From Chaetorhynchus papuensis (lineage: Eukaryota > Chordata > Aves > Passeriformes > Rhipiduridae), in NCBI GenBank assembly GCA_013396525.1, contig VWYX01000252.1, positions 394,372 through 458,371 of the forward strand: 64,000 nt of DNA, read 5' to 3'. The position numbers were made by a program, and so were the translations under genes. The notes beneath the pieces are model-generated. The model ran no database searches. It saw only the letters and a program-made list of their open reading frames with translations, and was not told the DNA's origin. Below are positions 1 through 12,790 of this stretch, one piece after another (the first letter of the stretch is position 1; every line of letters starts with the position of its first letter).

Positions 1-1010
1 GTGTTTGCGGCGGCGCGGGGATGCTGCACCCCCGCGGGAGCGGGGAACCTGTTGGAATCTGAGTGGAACTTGCGCGACGCTTCGCTCTCCCTCTTTCTCT
101 GTCTCTCTGTCTCTCTTCCTCCCTTCCTTCGCCTCTCTCTCCTTCTTCTTCTCTCTGCCCCGGTGCCCGTGGGGGCCCTGCCGCAGCCTCGCCCCCCGCC
201 CCGCTGGGCGCGCTCGGGGGCGATCGCCCGGCTCGGGCGCTGCGGCTGGAGCGGGCGCTAATTAAATGAGGCTAACGAGGCCCCCCGAGCGGGGTCGATT
301 TGGTCCCCTCCGTGGCACCCTCCGGGTGCGGTGTCCCCGGTGCGATGGGCGAGCCCCCCACCCAGCCTGGCATCGCTCCCCACCGAGCCCGGCAGCCGCA
401 GCAGCGACCTGCGCTCGTGTCCGATGGCTTCGGTTCAGACATCCCCCGTTAACGCCGTTCACGTTTCCAGCGTGTCCGTGGGGCGGCACGGGGCGACATG
501 GCCGTAGGAGAGGGTGCCGCGTCCGGGATGTTTGGGAAGAACAAGAGGCCATTGAGCGATCTGTTGAATCCCGCTCGTAGGAAAGGGGGGACGAAGGGGC
601 CGCCAGCCCGGCGAACAAAGAGCTTTATTCACAGCCTGTGTATATGTCCATGCCTTTCCCGGGCGGCCTTTTTGGTGGGATGGTGCGGGGGGAGAGCGCC
701 GGGGTCGTTTTCAGCCCGTTCTCCCTGCGAGCGGGGCCGGGGCTGGTGCCCTCCCGCCGGCTCCGGCAAGGGCTGCGCTTCGCAGCTGCGCTCGGTCGCT
801 CTGGGCGGCCCCGAAGGGCGCCTGTACCCCGATCCCGGCATTCCGGAGCCCTTTCCGGGGAGCTGGAGCGATGGAAAGGAGCCCCCGCGCCGGCTCTTTG
901 CGCTGCGAGCCGAGGAAACGCTCCGGTCCGGCTCCCCCGCGCCCGGGTGTTCCTGCGGTCGCTGTGTTGTAGCTTCTCAGATGTTTTTGTCACAGGGTAC
1001 TGTTTGTGTG
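1..1010. promoter_or_regulatory. CpG island, likely promoter or first-exon region
   Basis: The first kilobase is very GC-rich and full of CpG dinucleotides, in clear contrast to the sequence after about 1050. Such islands usually mark a promoter, first exon and start of intron 1 in vertebrates. No TATA box, no recognisable coding exon and no clear first-exon donor were found, so I cannot place a transcription start. The island may continue to the left of the window. The open frames inside it (for example an ATG at 498, and another at 528 that would start MFGKNKRPLSDLL) resemble no protein I know and are probably chance products of high GC. Direction of transcription is not shown by the island itself; the splice-like signals further right are all on the + strand, which favours a + strand gene. 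Confidence 0.75.
85..160 (+). repeat. Long polypyrimidine (CT-rich) tract
   Basis: About 75 bases are almost pure C and T, made of CTCT, TTCC and TCTG runs, inside the CpG island. Tracts like this are common in vertebrate 5' UTRs and promoters. They can adopt triplex (H-DNA) structure, and they can bind GAGA-like or polypyrimidine-binding factors. The tract is a low-complexity simple repeat, not a coding region. Confidence 0.8.
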
Positions 1011-2500
1011 TTTAGTGTTTTCGCTGCCTGGTGAGCCTCCTGCCGGTGTGACCTGGGGACCCTGGTACTGAGAGACGCCCAGATATTGGAAATAAGAGCT
1101 CTGCTCTAGGACGGCCACGTTCATCCTTTGTTTTTCTGTCTTGCTCACCTCAAATTCTCTAAGAGCAGTTTTTTATCTGGAGGCCGGAGTGATCCCCCGG
1201 CAGGCTCCGCCTGTTCACCGCTGCCCAGCCGACGGGTGGAACTGTGATTTGGGATTGCAGAGCTGCTGAAGGGAAACAAAAGCAGGGCTGGATGCTGGCT
1301 CGCAGTGGCTGTGCCTGACCCGTGCACCGGGTGAGAAGCACCGTGCGGCGTGAGCTGAGGTTGCGGTGCTTTAGTGGAAGACAGATATTTCGTGGTTGCG
1401 GTGCCGTGTTGTGAACTGTGGGATAAAATCCCAAACTGTCTGCGTTCAGGCAAAATTTCCTTACAGTTGAAAACCCTTTTTTTCCTTTTTTCCCCCCATT
1501 TCCCTCCTTTTCCAAGCTATCAGCATTAGCTTCAGTGTTCTGCGAAGAGAGAATTAGTGTGTGGCAGCAGCGTCAGCGCTGTCGTTGTGTCTCCCGCACG
1601 GTTGCCACCCAAGGCACAGCGGTGCCAGCGCCGTGTCACCGCCGTGGTGGTGGCACCCCGTGATGCGGAGCGAGGCTGAGAGTTCTGCTGCCTCCTTCCA
1701 CGGAGGCGACTGGAGCAGCAATAGGCAGCACCGAGGCTTGGTTTGAGCTGAGCCGGCGACCTGGGATGAGCCTGTGCGTTCGGATGGATCCGTGTGTTTC
1801 TGTGGTTCCTCGCTAGCTGCTCCTGATGCTTTGCAGTTAATTGAGCTCTCGATGCCCCTGTGCAGCAGGGCGAGGGCTGAGGAGCGGTCTCGGCTGGCTC
1901 CGAGCTGGTTGGGCAGCACTGGGCTGGAACTCGGGGTCTGTCTGCGGTGGGGAGCGCTGGCACACGGCACTTCAGGGAGAACAACTTTCCAGCAGAAGCC
2001 ACGGGAGGTGTTTGGAGACGGCGTCGGTGTGGAGCTGCGTCCTGGCCGTGGCACGGAGCTGCAGGGGCTGGCCAGGGGTGGTTGCAGCTGCAGCCTCTGT
2101 GTCTGCCGACACCAAACCGGCCCCGGAGAAGCCCCCCATGAAGGCAGCGAGCGCTCCCAGCGCGGCTGCGCTAAGCCAGGCTCCTTTGTAAACACAGAGT
2201 GAGTTTCCAAGGAGCCTTTGTATGCAAGCGAGGCGAGCCTGCTCGTCCCTGGCCTTCAGCAACACGCGCTGCATTCTGCATGCAACGCAAACACCGGCGG
2301 GGAAGGGGCTGGGGAATAAAGTGATCCATCTGGGTTGCAGCTTGGGCTCATTTGTCTTGCGTGTCGGCAGTTGAGCCCAGGTTTATAAGCACGACAATCT
2401 GGTTTGAAACCACTGCCAAGGAGGCTCCTGAGGATGGGAAGGCGAGGAGATTGCTCTGCTCCGTGCGCGCTCTGCTCTGAGGAGGGGGTGGCTGTCGGCG
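1011..2500. other. Non-coding stretch after the CpG island
   Basis: GC-rich to moderate sequence with no recognised gene, repeat family or RNA. A 218-codon open frame on the minus strand (1554-2210) and shorter frames on the plus strand overlap each other, show no known domain and are treated as chance. CpG density falls after about 1050 and stays moderate, so this looks like the shore of the island grading into intron or flank. Confidence 0.5.
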
Positions 2501-2509
2501 CCTTCGGCA

Positions 2510-2575
2510 GGATGGACATCACCGGGATGGACGCCGTAGGGATGGACGCTGCCGGGATGGGTGCTGCCGGGATCC
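2510..2575. repeat. 15-bp minisatellite, about 4 units
   Basis: Four imperfect units of 15 bp begin at 2510, 2525, 2540 and 2555, each starting GGATGG followed by a variable half. A fifth partial unit (GGATCC) follows. The unit length is a multiple of three, so it produces a pseudo-peptide repeat (MDITG/MDAVG/MDAAG) in one open frame, but nothing around it supports coding. Confidence 0.75.
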
Positions 2576-2579
2576 CCTT

Positions 2580-5500
2580 GGCACGGGCGGCCGCTGTTCG
2601 TGCACAGAGGTGGCTGCGGGGACAGGAGGCCGGAGAAGAGCCGCGCTCCCCCGGGGACCCCCGGCCGTATCAGCGGCCGTTCTGCTGATGCTGCGCTGCC
2701 GTCGCCTTTGTTTGCCTTGCGCTGTCTTTCCTGGTGTGTAAATAAAGAAGGCTTTGTAATCAAACAGCTCTGGCTCCGTCAGCCGGGTGCTTGGCGAGCC
2801 TTTCCCTGGCCCTGCCAGGACCGGTGGGGCCGTGTCTGTGCCATCGGTGAGCTCTCTGCCCTATTGCTGGGTGGAAAATGGGTCAGCTCGTTAACCCTGC
2901 ATCTGCCTGAGGCCACCTGGAGTAAAACCTGTGTTCCAGCCTGGATACACCCTCTGTTTAAATGGACCATCCAAGCACTCCTCAGAACGCGTTTGCTCAT
3001 AAAAAGCAAACCCACCTTCCTGCGTGTAGGCAGAGTTTTCTGGATGTTTCTCTTTAATGGCTGTTTTCCTAGGGATTATTGTCAGACTTTGTATAGGGGT
3101 TTTGGCAACTTGTTCCTCTTCTGGGGTTTGGTAGCACCTGGTGGTACTTCTGTCAGGAAAGCAGGGGCTCCCTCCTGTATCCAAACATTTCGGCTCCTGT
3201 CTGCGGCTCCAGATCTGAGCAGGCTCCAGGAGCGGAGCGTGAAGCTGCAGCCTTCCCTGGAGCTGGGCCAGGAAGTGAATACTTAACACAGTGGTTTGAG
3301 AGCACAAGCAAAGCTGGACACGCAGCCGGTGTCTACTGAGAAATGGGATGCTACGTGCTAAAAAAAAATAAGTTGTGCTTGTTCCTCCGGGGAATGCTGT
3401 GTGGTGCAAACCCACCGGCGCTAAGTAAAGGGACACTGTGGAAACCTGCCATGAAGGAGAGACCCTAGGTGGAATGTTGTAATTAGGAGTGGTATGTACT
3501 TGTTTAAGTTCCATAAATCAGTCTCTTTCCTGGGATGTAATTGCACGCTGCAGAGAGCAGCTGCTGCTGCGGTTCCCGGGGAGCTCCACCACAAACGCTT
3601 TGAAGGTCGCCCAGCGTGGGCTCAGGCGCTCCAGGGCAGCGTGCTGGGGAAAAGGGTGGGTTTGGACGTGTGGCGGGCGAGTTGGAAGGGAAGTACCACG
3701 AGCTTCACTCTCAGCTCTGTTAACTGGAAGGCAGCGAGCTGTCGGCCGGGGCGTGCGCGGTGCCCGGCCCTGCCGCGCCGAGACCAGCCGGCGTTTGTGG
3801 TTCAGCCACGAGCTGGATTTAGTTATTCCAGTTTTTAATTTGCAAGGGCAGGATGAGCCCCAGCTGCGATACTGTGGCTGCAGGCGACTCCTCTGATGGC
3901 CCTGCCCATGTGTGACCGCCACCCGCCTGCTTTCTGTCAGCCTTTTTTGCCGTGAAAACAGTTTTCCTTCTTCCTGGTGTCCTCGTTACCTGTTGATCCT
4001 CTCGGTTTTCCTGCCGTGTTGCACATCAGGCTCTCACATCTTTGCAGGGTGTTAAGTTGGGTGTTTGGGAGCCCCTCAAACCACTGTAAGCTGCTGGATG
4101 GGGCTCTGAAAACCTGAGTTTTGCGTCAGTCTTTCTCACCCGTTCCAAATTCCAGCAAGGAATACAAATCCCCAAGGAGATTTGGTTCTCGGGGGGTTCT
4201 TGGAGCCATTGCTGAGCCCACACCACACGCTCACCTTCACCGTGTGGCTGGTGGTGCTTGCGTTTAAAACCCTTGGCTGGGTTGTACCAGGGACATTTGC
4301 TGCCCTCCACTCCTGCTTATTTTAGACCAACAATGTCCCTCTGTAGGGTTGGGCTGGCTATTTTTACCCTGTGGTGTGGTTTTAATTTACTGTGTTCTTC
4401 TGTGGTTTAAAAACTTGAGCATTTACAAACACTCTGACCTTTACCAAATTCTCAAGGTGAATCAGTAGAATATTTGATACCCCATTAAGTTCCAGTCTGA
4501 AGGATCAAAGAGGTACTTAGGCACATCTCTTTGCTCAGAGATATAAAACTTTTGTGGGCTGTAGCTTAACTGGAAAACGTCCTTAGTTTTGCTTTTTTAG
4601 GTATTCTTTTTGTCCCTGGAAGTGCTGGCAGCTCCTTGGTGTTGTCGGCTTGCCGACAGCCTCGCATGCAGGTGCTGCCTTCTGGCAGGTCTGTGGTGGG
4701 TTTGCCTTGGTCCTGCCCGTGTTTGTGGGTCCTGCCCGTGTTTGTGACACAGCCCAAGCCCCCCCCTCCCCTCTTAGTGGCAGTTCCAGTCAGGAGCCAA
4801 CATTGGAGGGGGAATAGTCTCTTTACAGTAAACGATTGCCAATATTTTTTTAAAGCCCAGGTGTGCATTTGGCAGTGGAAAACAGTTGTGTTTGAAACGC
4901 TCCTCCTCTGCCAATCCCAGGTGTGAACTTTACCCTGAGCAGTTGCACTCCTGACTTGAACCTTCCAGAGAAAGTGTCCCATTTTCTGGAGCCCTTGGCT
5001 GAGCCATGGGGGATGGAGATCTCTACCTGCAGATCAGGGAGATGCCAGCGAGCAATCAGAGCCAAGGCTGCCCACGGGGTCACGTTGCCTCCTAAAGTTG
5101 TGCTCAGACTTGACGAGTTGGGTGTATAAACCCCTGGGTTCGTGTTACGTCTGGCATAAACTGCTCTGATCTCGTGGTGTCCTCTTTTAGCAGTTAGTGA
5201 GCACCTAAACCTGATTTATGATCTCCTCCAAGGTCTGCTTCCAGAATGGAAATGTCACTGCATTCCCCACGTTGTCAGCAGGGCTCTCAGGTCGGTGGCT
5301 CTGACTGGAGCTCTGAAGTGGGGCCTTCCCTTCACAGAAATGCACTTTTGGGTGCTAATCCCAAACGTGATGACTCTTGGACCTGAGAGGCCTCAACATT
5401 TGGTACAGAAACAGGCCTTTTTGTTAGAGCAGTAATGCTGTTCGTAGAGATGCATTTTTCATGGACAGCATGAGACCATATTGGGGCTTGGCAAGCTCCA

Positions 5501-8500
5501 GCAGGGCAGGTCTGGGAGCGCTGGTACTGTGCGTGGGGGCCCAGTGGGGTCCTGGGTGCCACTGGCCTGTGTGACACCTCATCTGCGAGGTGGGTGCATC
5601 CCACACCCCTAGTCCCTTCCAGCTCTTGCAGTGTATATATCCCTTCTCCAAAGCGTGACAGGAAGAAAGAAATATGAAGCAGCAAAGTGACATTCCCTCC
5701 CTCCCCTTCTCCCCCCGTGCAGCAATAGAAATACGAGTCTGAGTCTGCAGCGTCAAAAGAGAGATCAGAGTAATCGGATCAAGCATGAGGAACTGCTTGT
5801 TGCCGCTTCCCTGTTTTTAAATGAGGCTGCCTGGCAGCTTCCCTGGCAGAGCACTTTCAACATTGGTCGTATTCAGCTTTGGAGCTGGGGTTGCAGCAGA
5901 GTCGGGTTCTGTGAGGATTGGGCTGGAAAGGGAACTTTCTGTGTAGCCTCTGGGCTAACACACAGGAAAAAAGGCTCCTAGTGCCCCCACGGCCCTGGTT
6001 TTGTAGCCGAGCAGAGGCACATCTGTCCCTAATTCTGCAGAGAGAGCGCTCTCACTTCATGCATTTATCACAGTGATGCTGCTCTGGGCTGTGCTCCGTG
6101 ATGCCGATACATCCTTGACCTTGGAAAAGCAGAGTGACTTTCTCCAGAGCCGTTCCCGCCTCACCGCCCTGGTGCGGCACGGGATAACTCTGGGCAGCAA
6201 CTGCCCTTTGTCTGTGGAGAGGTATCGCTCCGTGGAGCTTGGTTGGGAGGTTGTTCAGCTAATTCTAACTGGTTTCATAGTAATGAGAACCTGAAATATC
6301 CACATTTAGAGAGCTGTTGCTGTAGCTGGGTTTGTTTTGAATTCTCACTCTAAGCTATTTTGCTTGAAAACACGGTTGGAACTATTTGTCTGTGCTCCCG
6401 TTGCCTCTTCGACATCTTCATTCACGTTGGCTAATGCAGACGTGGTGGCAGAAACTCGGTAGAAGCAGGGAAGCTCCTAAGGGCTTCCCTCCTGCTTTTC
6501 CCACTGTGTATGGAATTAGATGCTGTTTACATCTGTTTGAGGACAGGCCTTGCCATGCACTCACAGGCTCTTTTAAGCAGAAAGCGCGCTGCGCTGGTTT
6601 GGGTGTCAGCAGCTCTTTAAAAGCCTTCATGCCGGGATCTCTCGCTGCCTTCCTCGGGGAGGGCTGTGGGATGACGGGGCAGCGTGCTCGGTGCCGAGAT
6701 CCCGAGCGACGCCGTCTCCCGTTATCGTTCCCTGTGACAGCCTGACTGGGCTCCCCGGCGTGGGGGGAAGCTGGTTGACAACCATCAAAGCCCTGAATGC
6801 TTGTCATCATCGGCCGTCAGCTTCATCAAGCTGAGCTGCTGGGGGACTTGTTTGGGTTTGTTAGGGCTCCTCAGAGCCAGCCAGCTCTTCCAGGCTGGGC
6901 GCAGCAGAACGAACAAAGTGAAACCCCTGCTTGCCAGGGGAAGAGTTCTCTTGGTGTCGGCTTGGCAGCAGGTCCGGGTCTCCAGGCAGATGAATTCCTT
7001 TGCCACCCTCGTTTGTTGCCGCACTGTGCGGAGTCTGGAGAAGCAGCGTGGGGTTCCCCAGGGTTTGGATTCCTGTCCTGGAGGGCGAGAGGCAGTGCAG
7101 ATGCCTCTCTGGAACAGGGCAGGCTGTCAGGCACTGTGACACCTCTGTCCCGTGTAGATGCTTGCAGTGACTCGTGCTGGGATGAGGCAGGACCTGTATA
7201 ACCTGCTCCTGCTTCTTGTCCATAGTTGCTGTTGGAGGGTGGATGCAGGGAAGATTTCTCTTGGTGCATGAAATGCAAGTGTGATTTCTCCTTTGGCACT
7301 TTTCTCTTCTGCCCTTTGTTTACTGTGATTTTACTGACTGCTGGGAACGAAGACTTGCATCATTCAGAGTCTGTGTCTGCAGGGTCACGACAAACAATGC
7401 CTGTTCCTGCCCTGTCACAGTTAAGGACCAGTTTTCCTCATCCTCTGGTCTGTGGGTGGCTCTGAAGGAGACGTTACTCATCCCCGAGGAGGCAGAACCA
7501 CCGAAAGCGACTCCCACGCTGAGGTTGCTGAGCTCTGTCCACACAAACAGCTTTTCCTTCGATTTAAAGGTCTTACACTCCTAATCGTTCCATGGACTCT
7601 TTAACAGAACGTACAGGTTTAATCAACTCCCTGAATCCATAACTGCCAGGTATTGCTTCCTCAGCACGAGGAGCGGAGTCGCGTCTCTCCCTGGGAAGAG
7701 CGAAGATTAAAGCGGGATAGACGGGAGATTAACAGCGTTCCCTTCAGACATCGCCAGGGAGAGGGGGAGACACTCTGAGATGAGGAATAAAGGGAATACT
7801 TGGAGGCAAATCACTTACTGCTCTGTAGGAATCCACGGAGCCTTGTAAACAGAGGGTTTATGGCAAACCCAGTGCTGTGGCTCTTAAATCGCTCGGGGAG
7901 AATTTTGGATGCACAGTTAGGGGATGACTCGCTCCTCCAGGGTCTCCTCAGCAAATTGGATCCAAAATTTTCATGTTAACACAACATGATGTGTGTGGAA
8001 TGCAGCTCAGGAAGGTCGGATCCAGCTGTCTGGTTTGGGATGCTCTGTTTTGTGTTGAGGTTGCGTGGGTCTGTTGATCTCATTCCTATTTTGGAAGGGG
8101 GAGGCTTAGCAAGAGTCCCATTAAATGGGGTTTCAGTGTTTCATATGGAATGACTCTTTTTCAGTTCCTACAAGAATAAATACCTGTGGGCAGCCTGTTG
8201 TATTCACAAGTCGCTGTTTCTTCTTCTCCCTCCCTTCATGCACTGCACCCCTCAAAATCTGACTTCTTTGGACAAGGCAGGATAAGGGAACGAAAATAGT
8301 TCTCTGTGGGTGATGGGGGTCTGCGGGGGTGTAAAAATCCTGTCCAAAGGTAGGGAGTGGCTGAAATGATCCTGCAGGAAATAAATGAGGATTAATAAGC
8401 TATTTTCAGCCTGGTCATTTGCTTCTTCCCAGGGAGAGCCCAGTGGAGTGGCTGATCCAGTGCGTGTCCTGAGGGATGAGGGAATTTTGTCCTGGAATTA

Positions 8501-10630
8501 ACATGGATGTTGGTGGGTGTGCATGGACAAGGAGGATATTGGAGGAAAGTGGTGGGATCATTCCCTCCTCCTCCTGGAAACCGCTGCCCAAAGAGTGAAC
8601 CTTGCTGAAAACTGTTCCTGAATCCTCTGGGAAACCTTTGGAAATGCAGCTCCTCGTTGCTTTATGTAAAATGTCTTTGTAGCAGCTGAGGACGCCGGTA
8701 TCCATTAAAGACACAATCCAAAGCCATGTGAGGGTTTTAATAACTTGGTATTTTTGTTGTGCCAAAAAATCCAATTACATACGGAATCACTTTTCCTTTA
8801 TAAAGGTCTGGGAGAGTGTTTGCCTAAGCTGCTGTAGAAGCGGCATTTCAGTGAACCAGCTGAAGAGTCATTTTTGTCAGTTTAATGGGTGTAATAAAAT
8901 GGTCCATCTTGGAGGGGGGACAGAAAAGCCTCTCTGAAATTGGGATCTTTTAATTTTAAATTGGTTCCTAGGACTAAGAAGGATTTCAAAAGCAGATGGA
9001 GAGGGAAGAGCTCTGGGTAGGTGTTGAAGCAGCTTGTCCCTGTTTTTCTGAGAAATATACAGATCCTATAGATGAAATGTTTACGAGATGGACACGAAGT
9101 ACGCACGTGTGCACAGAAAATGTACAAAGCCAAGCACAAGGAGGTGTTGAGGATGGCTGAGGGCTCATGGCTGGACCAGGTCCACGGTGCTGTCAGCGGT
9201 CTTGGAGTGCCATCGGTGCTTGTTTCCCACCCGACCTGGTTTTGTTTGTCTGGTCTCCTCTTGGAGTGGCTTTTTTCAGCCTTCATTTGTCCAGATTATC
9301 AGCATGCAGAGGAGAGCTGCCTGGTATTTACATGATTTAGTTGTAAATATGGTTAAGTGTTGATAGATATTGTTGTCATAAGTGCTTACAGCTCCTGGAC
9401 TGATTACTGAATTTCTTATGTGGAAATCTGTACAAGCTCGGCGTGCGAGCGGCTTCCCAAGGGAAGCGCGGGGAAGGAGCTTGTGGTTTCCGTGTGGAAA
9501 TCAAAGCCCAGATGTGGCTGGAGTGGGTGAATTTATGGGGGAAGTATTGTCGGGTTTGGTTGGCAACAACTGGGGTTCCGAGGCTGTGACGAAGGGAAAA
9601 TAAAAGGCTCTTGTTCCCTGTTTTTGTGGGAACAGATGCTGCTCTGTGGAACAACTATTCGGGGCTGCTATGCATAGGGAACATCTGTAGGGTTATACAC
9701 CAGGGGCTCAGGCTGAGGGATGTGCATCGCTGCCACTGGGTTGAAGGAACAAATGTGTTATTTGCTGGTAGTTTTATTTTTAATTGACTAACAGGCTCTG
9801 CTTGAACCACCCTTGTTTAACAGTCTGATTTCCAGAATGTTTTACGTCCCTACTCAGAAACCTGAATTTGCAAAGGAGTGTTTCTGGGAGATGTCTCTCT
9901 GAACACAAAAAGCCTGGATTTGGCAGAATCCTCTCCGGGGGGTGTGGATCGTGGAGGGCTCTGCAATCTTGATCGTGGCCTGAAAACCTGCGTATCTTGT
10001 GCGTTTGCCCACAGAAACGGAGATTTGTGGGGGTGATTGGGAGTTCTGAGGTGGGAATGGTTATTAGGATAAAGCACAGGAGGAGAGGCCAGTTGTGTTG
10101 TGCGCGGAGGGGATTTGTGGATGTGATGTTCAGCTCAATGCTGAATTTAGGGCAGAGATAAAAAGCCTCTCCCCACCCTGACGTACTTCTCTGTGTAATG
10201 CCAACACTTAAATCCTCGCAGCGCTCGCTCGGCTTGGGCTGCGGGAAGAGAACCTGGGAGCTGCATCCCAGATCCTGCGGCACCGGTGCCTCTCCCGGCG
10301 CTGGATGTGCGAAGCGAGAGGCAGCACTGCCGTGCCCACCCTCCGTGTGTGTGTGTCTGTCTTGCTTTAGAGCTGCTTCCTTGGGAGTACAGGCAAGTTG
10401 GAAGGAGTCTGTGTTCCCTCCCGGGCAAAACCTGTCCCTTTGGAGGGAGCTGGAGCGGCGTGCCTGGATTCGCAGCGAGGTTTGGCACTTCGTGTGCCTG
10501 TCAGCCCCTCGGTTCAGGACTGTTTTGCCTTAAGGGGGGAAAATCCCCAAAAACCTTTCACTCGTGGGGTCAGGAGGGAAGGGAGAAGAGGAGCCCCAAG
10601 TACTTAGTATGGGCAGTGTGAGCTTTGAGG
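2580..10630. other. Non-coding stretch, no gene recognised
   Basis: Mixed-composition DNA with many short unrelated open frames on both strands; the longest (2561-3286, 241 codons, plus strand) has no recognisable domain. There is a perfect 19-bp direct duplication at 4709-4727 and 4728-4746. A short GT run lies near 10345-10358. An AATAAA hexamer occurs near 2741 but without a supported transcript. I see no transposon or structural RNA. Several AT-rich parts (for example 7560-7660 and 8360-8410) could be regulatory but carry no specific signal. Confidence 0.5.
4709..4746. repeat. 19-bp perfect direct duplication
   Basis: Two adjacent identical copies of a 19-bp unit starting GGTCCTGCCCG. 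This is probably a recent replication-slippage duplication. It has no apparent function. Confidence 0.8.
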
Positions 10631-10639
10631 AGTCACGCA

Positions 10640-11000
10640 TCCAGATGGATTACATGAGGAACTTGACATCTTGTTTAAAAACAAATCATTCATTATGTAG
10701 CAGTGAATAATCAAGCATTACAGTTTCATCTCTGGAGGTTCCTTTTTTGGTTGGAATTTTGATAGTTCAGTAATTAAAAGCTGTAAGCTATTACACTGTC
10801 TACATGTTGATCAATTGGTAATTAAAAAGTTGATGATAGATATGGTATTTCATGGGACTGGTTGGTTACGGTCACATTTCCTTCGTGTGTTTTGAAAATT
10901 GTCGTTTAACTTAACACTTAAATGTTTTTCAATATTCATGGGCTGTTTTACTTGATTTTTATAAATGCCTTTTAATGATCACAATTTGCATATGGTAATT
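10640..11000. promoter_or_regulatory. AT-rich candidate conserved enhancer with two TAATTA sites
   Basis: About 360 bases are markedly more AT-rich and less repetitive than the surroundings. They contain two perfect TAATTA homeodomain cores (10771-10776 and 10819-10824), 48 bp apart, plus several ATTA and TTTAAT elements. Conserved developmental enhancers in vertebrates often look like this. Conservation was not measured, so the enhancer reading is inference. It ends where a CR1 copy begins at 11002. Confidence 0.4.
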
Positions 11001-11001
11001 T

Positions 11002-11240
11002 AGAATCAGAGAATCGTTTAGGTTGGAAAAGCTCTGTAAGATCATCGAGTCCAGCCATTAACCCAGCACTGCCAAGGCCACCACTAAATCACGTCCCCAA
11101 GTGCCACATCCACACGGCTTTTAAATCCCTCCAGGGGTGCTGACCTCACCTCCAGGCAGCCTGTGCCAGGCCTGGACAACCCTTTAAGGGAAGGAATTTT
11201 GCCAGTATCCAATGTAAACATCCCTTGGTGCAGGGGAAGC
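11002..11240 (-). mobile_element. CR1 LINE 3' fragment (older avian CR1 type)
   Basis: Starts with the CR1 terminal motif seen in reverse (AGAATCAGAGAATCG, then GGTTGGAAAAG). It continues through the typical 'atcatcgagtccag', 'cactaaatcacgtccc', 'aagtgccacatccacacg' and 'cctccaggg' blocks. Reading those blocks this way round places the element on the minus strand. It is a 5'-truncated, non-coding 3' end with several indels, so an old insertion. The 3' boundary is clear and the 5' boundary near 11240 is approximate. Confidence 0.92.
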
Positions 11241-12399
11241 CTGCAGATCTGCTGAGCCCCTCGCAGCTGAGGGGGCTGGAGGGGAGTTTGATAACACAAT
11301 CAGGGATAAAGCAGTCCAGAATGAAGGAAAACTGGGTTGGTAATGGCCTCTGTGATGGAAGATTCATTGCTTCAGGAGTCTAATCTGAGACCAAAATGAA
11401 GCCCAAACCTGACACTCTTCAGAGCATAATGCAAGATTTACTGCTCTGCCACGCTCAAGAGATTAAAAAAAAAAACAACCAGCCACCCTCCAAACCACCC
11501 TTCCTGTGCCTGCAAAACTTAGAGAAAACCAAGGGGTTTTGCTTCTTTTGGGTAAAAAAGCCCAAAATAACCCCAAAGAGAATGCTTTTGCCCTATGTTT
11601 GCCAAGGCATGCAGAGTCCTCTTCCTAACGCATGTGGCCCCACTTTGAGCTGCTGTTGGGGGATGATTTGGGGGTGGCTCTGGCAGTCAGGAGCGTGATT
11701 GTGTGGTGGGGAGTGATCCTCGCCTTGCTGAGGCTGTGGACTGCCCTGGTGGTGGATGATCCCGCCTGGAAGCTGCTGTCACGGCGTTTGCTGGGTTGGG
11801 AATCCTTCTGGAGCAGCCCTGGCTGGGCTGGTGCTGGTGTGGGGCTGGCACCATGCCCCACCTGAGCTGCAGCCCTGGCACTATTCACCAGCTTGGCTTG
11901 CACGGGGAGAGCTGTTGGGGGTCCCTGCCAGCCTGATCCAGAGGGAAACTCCTTCCCATGGCCGAGCCTGTCAATCCCAAAGAAGCCTGGGATGGTGGGG
12001 GAGCTCATCCCCGACTGCACACCTGAGGAGAGGTGCCTGGTTTGGGTCCTGCCTCCTCCGTGGTGATGCATCCTTGGCACTGGGCTGGTCCAAAGAACCA
12101 GAGAGCGAAAGCCCCAAACACTGGATCCTTCCATAGGGTGAACCCCTTCCCAGCCCTCACCCCTGGCCTTCTGAGCTCCAGGACAGAGTGATCTGCATCC
12201 TCCTGGTGGTATCAATGCCTGTAGTGGCTTCACCCACTCGTTGGGGACAGGGACAGTGTTGGAAGTGACCGGTTCTGCTGGAGCCGAAGACAGAATACCA
12301 GTGCATCACATGTGTCCTGGAAAGCCCTTGGTTTAAAAACCACTTTGTCCTGAGACACTTGTTGCTTTGTGACAGCTGGTTCCAGTAATTTGTTTTTAT
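11241..12399. other. Non-coding stretch, no gene recognised
   Basis: Unremarkable sequence. A 202-codon minus-strand open frame (11625-12233) overlaps a 126-codon plus-strand frame (11756-12136); neither resembles a known protein. A short A run lies near 11465-11475. I see no repeat family, RNA gene or strong regulatory signature. Confidence 0.5.
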
Positions 12400-12790
12400 A
12401 GGGCAGTTTGTAGTAAATGAATGACACGTTGAATATTTTAGCGAGATTTTAGATTATCTAAAGAATGTTTTCCGGTTTACTAATTGGTAGATAATGCTGA
12501 ATACATTGATGCTGACATGAGCAAATGGATGTAAAATGATTTTGAAGCGAGCCTCATTAGAAGATGCTCTAATTCAGTCAACAGGAGATGTCAACTCGTG
12601 GCCGTGCACGCTCGGACCCAACTGCGCAGCGCTGGCTTTTACAGGCCTGTATTAATTACAGGCAGACGTGGGGCTCTTGGTGAGTCTCATTACAGTCCCG
12701 ATGACAGGTTCTGTGAGTTGCCCTGTTAGAAGGCAGTAAGTGAGTAATTAGTGATCTTGAAGAGCTCGTTTTGGCCTCTGAGCTGTCCTC
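12400..12790. promoter_or_regulatory. Candidate conserved non-coding element
   Basis: A non-repetitive block with many homeodomain-type cores, including TTAATTA at 12652-12658, AGTAATTAGTG near 12744, and TAGATAATGC near 12487. Composition drops in GC relative to the flanks, except for a short GC-rich patch near 12600-12635. The mixture resembles deeply conserved enhancers seen in long introns and gene deserts. This is a judgement from motif density only. Confidence 0.35.

Noticed and set aside
498..1034. 178-codon plus-strand open frame in the CpG island (includes MFGKNKRPLSDLL...)
   Set aside because: No recognised family, no clear splice donor or Kozak-supported start. CpG islands produce long chance frames.
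2735..2765. AATAAA hexamer as a poly-A signal
   Set aside because: Isolated hexamer with no supported transcript end or downstream GU-rich pattern that I trust.
2561..3286. Longest open frame in the window (241 codons, plus)
   Set aside because: Begins inside a minisatellite, has no domain or signal, and overlaps unrelated minus-strand frames.
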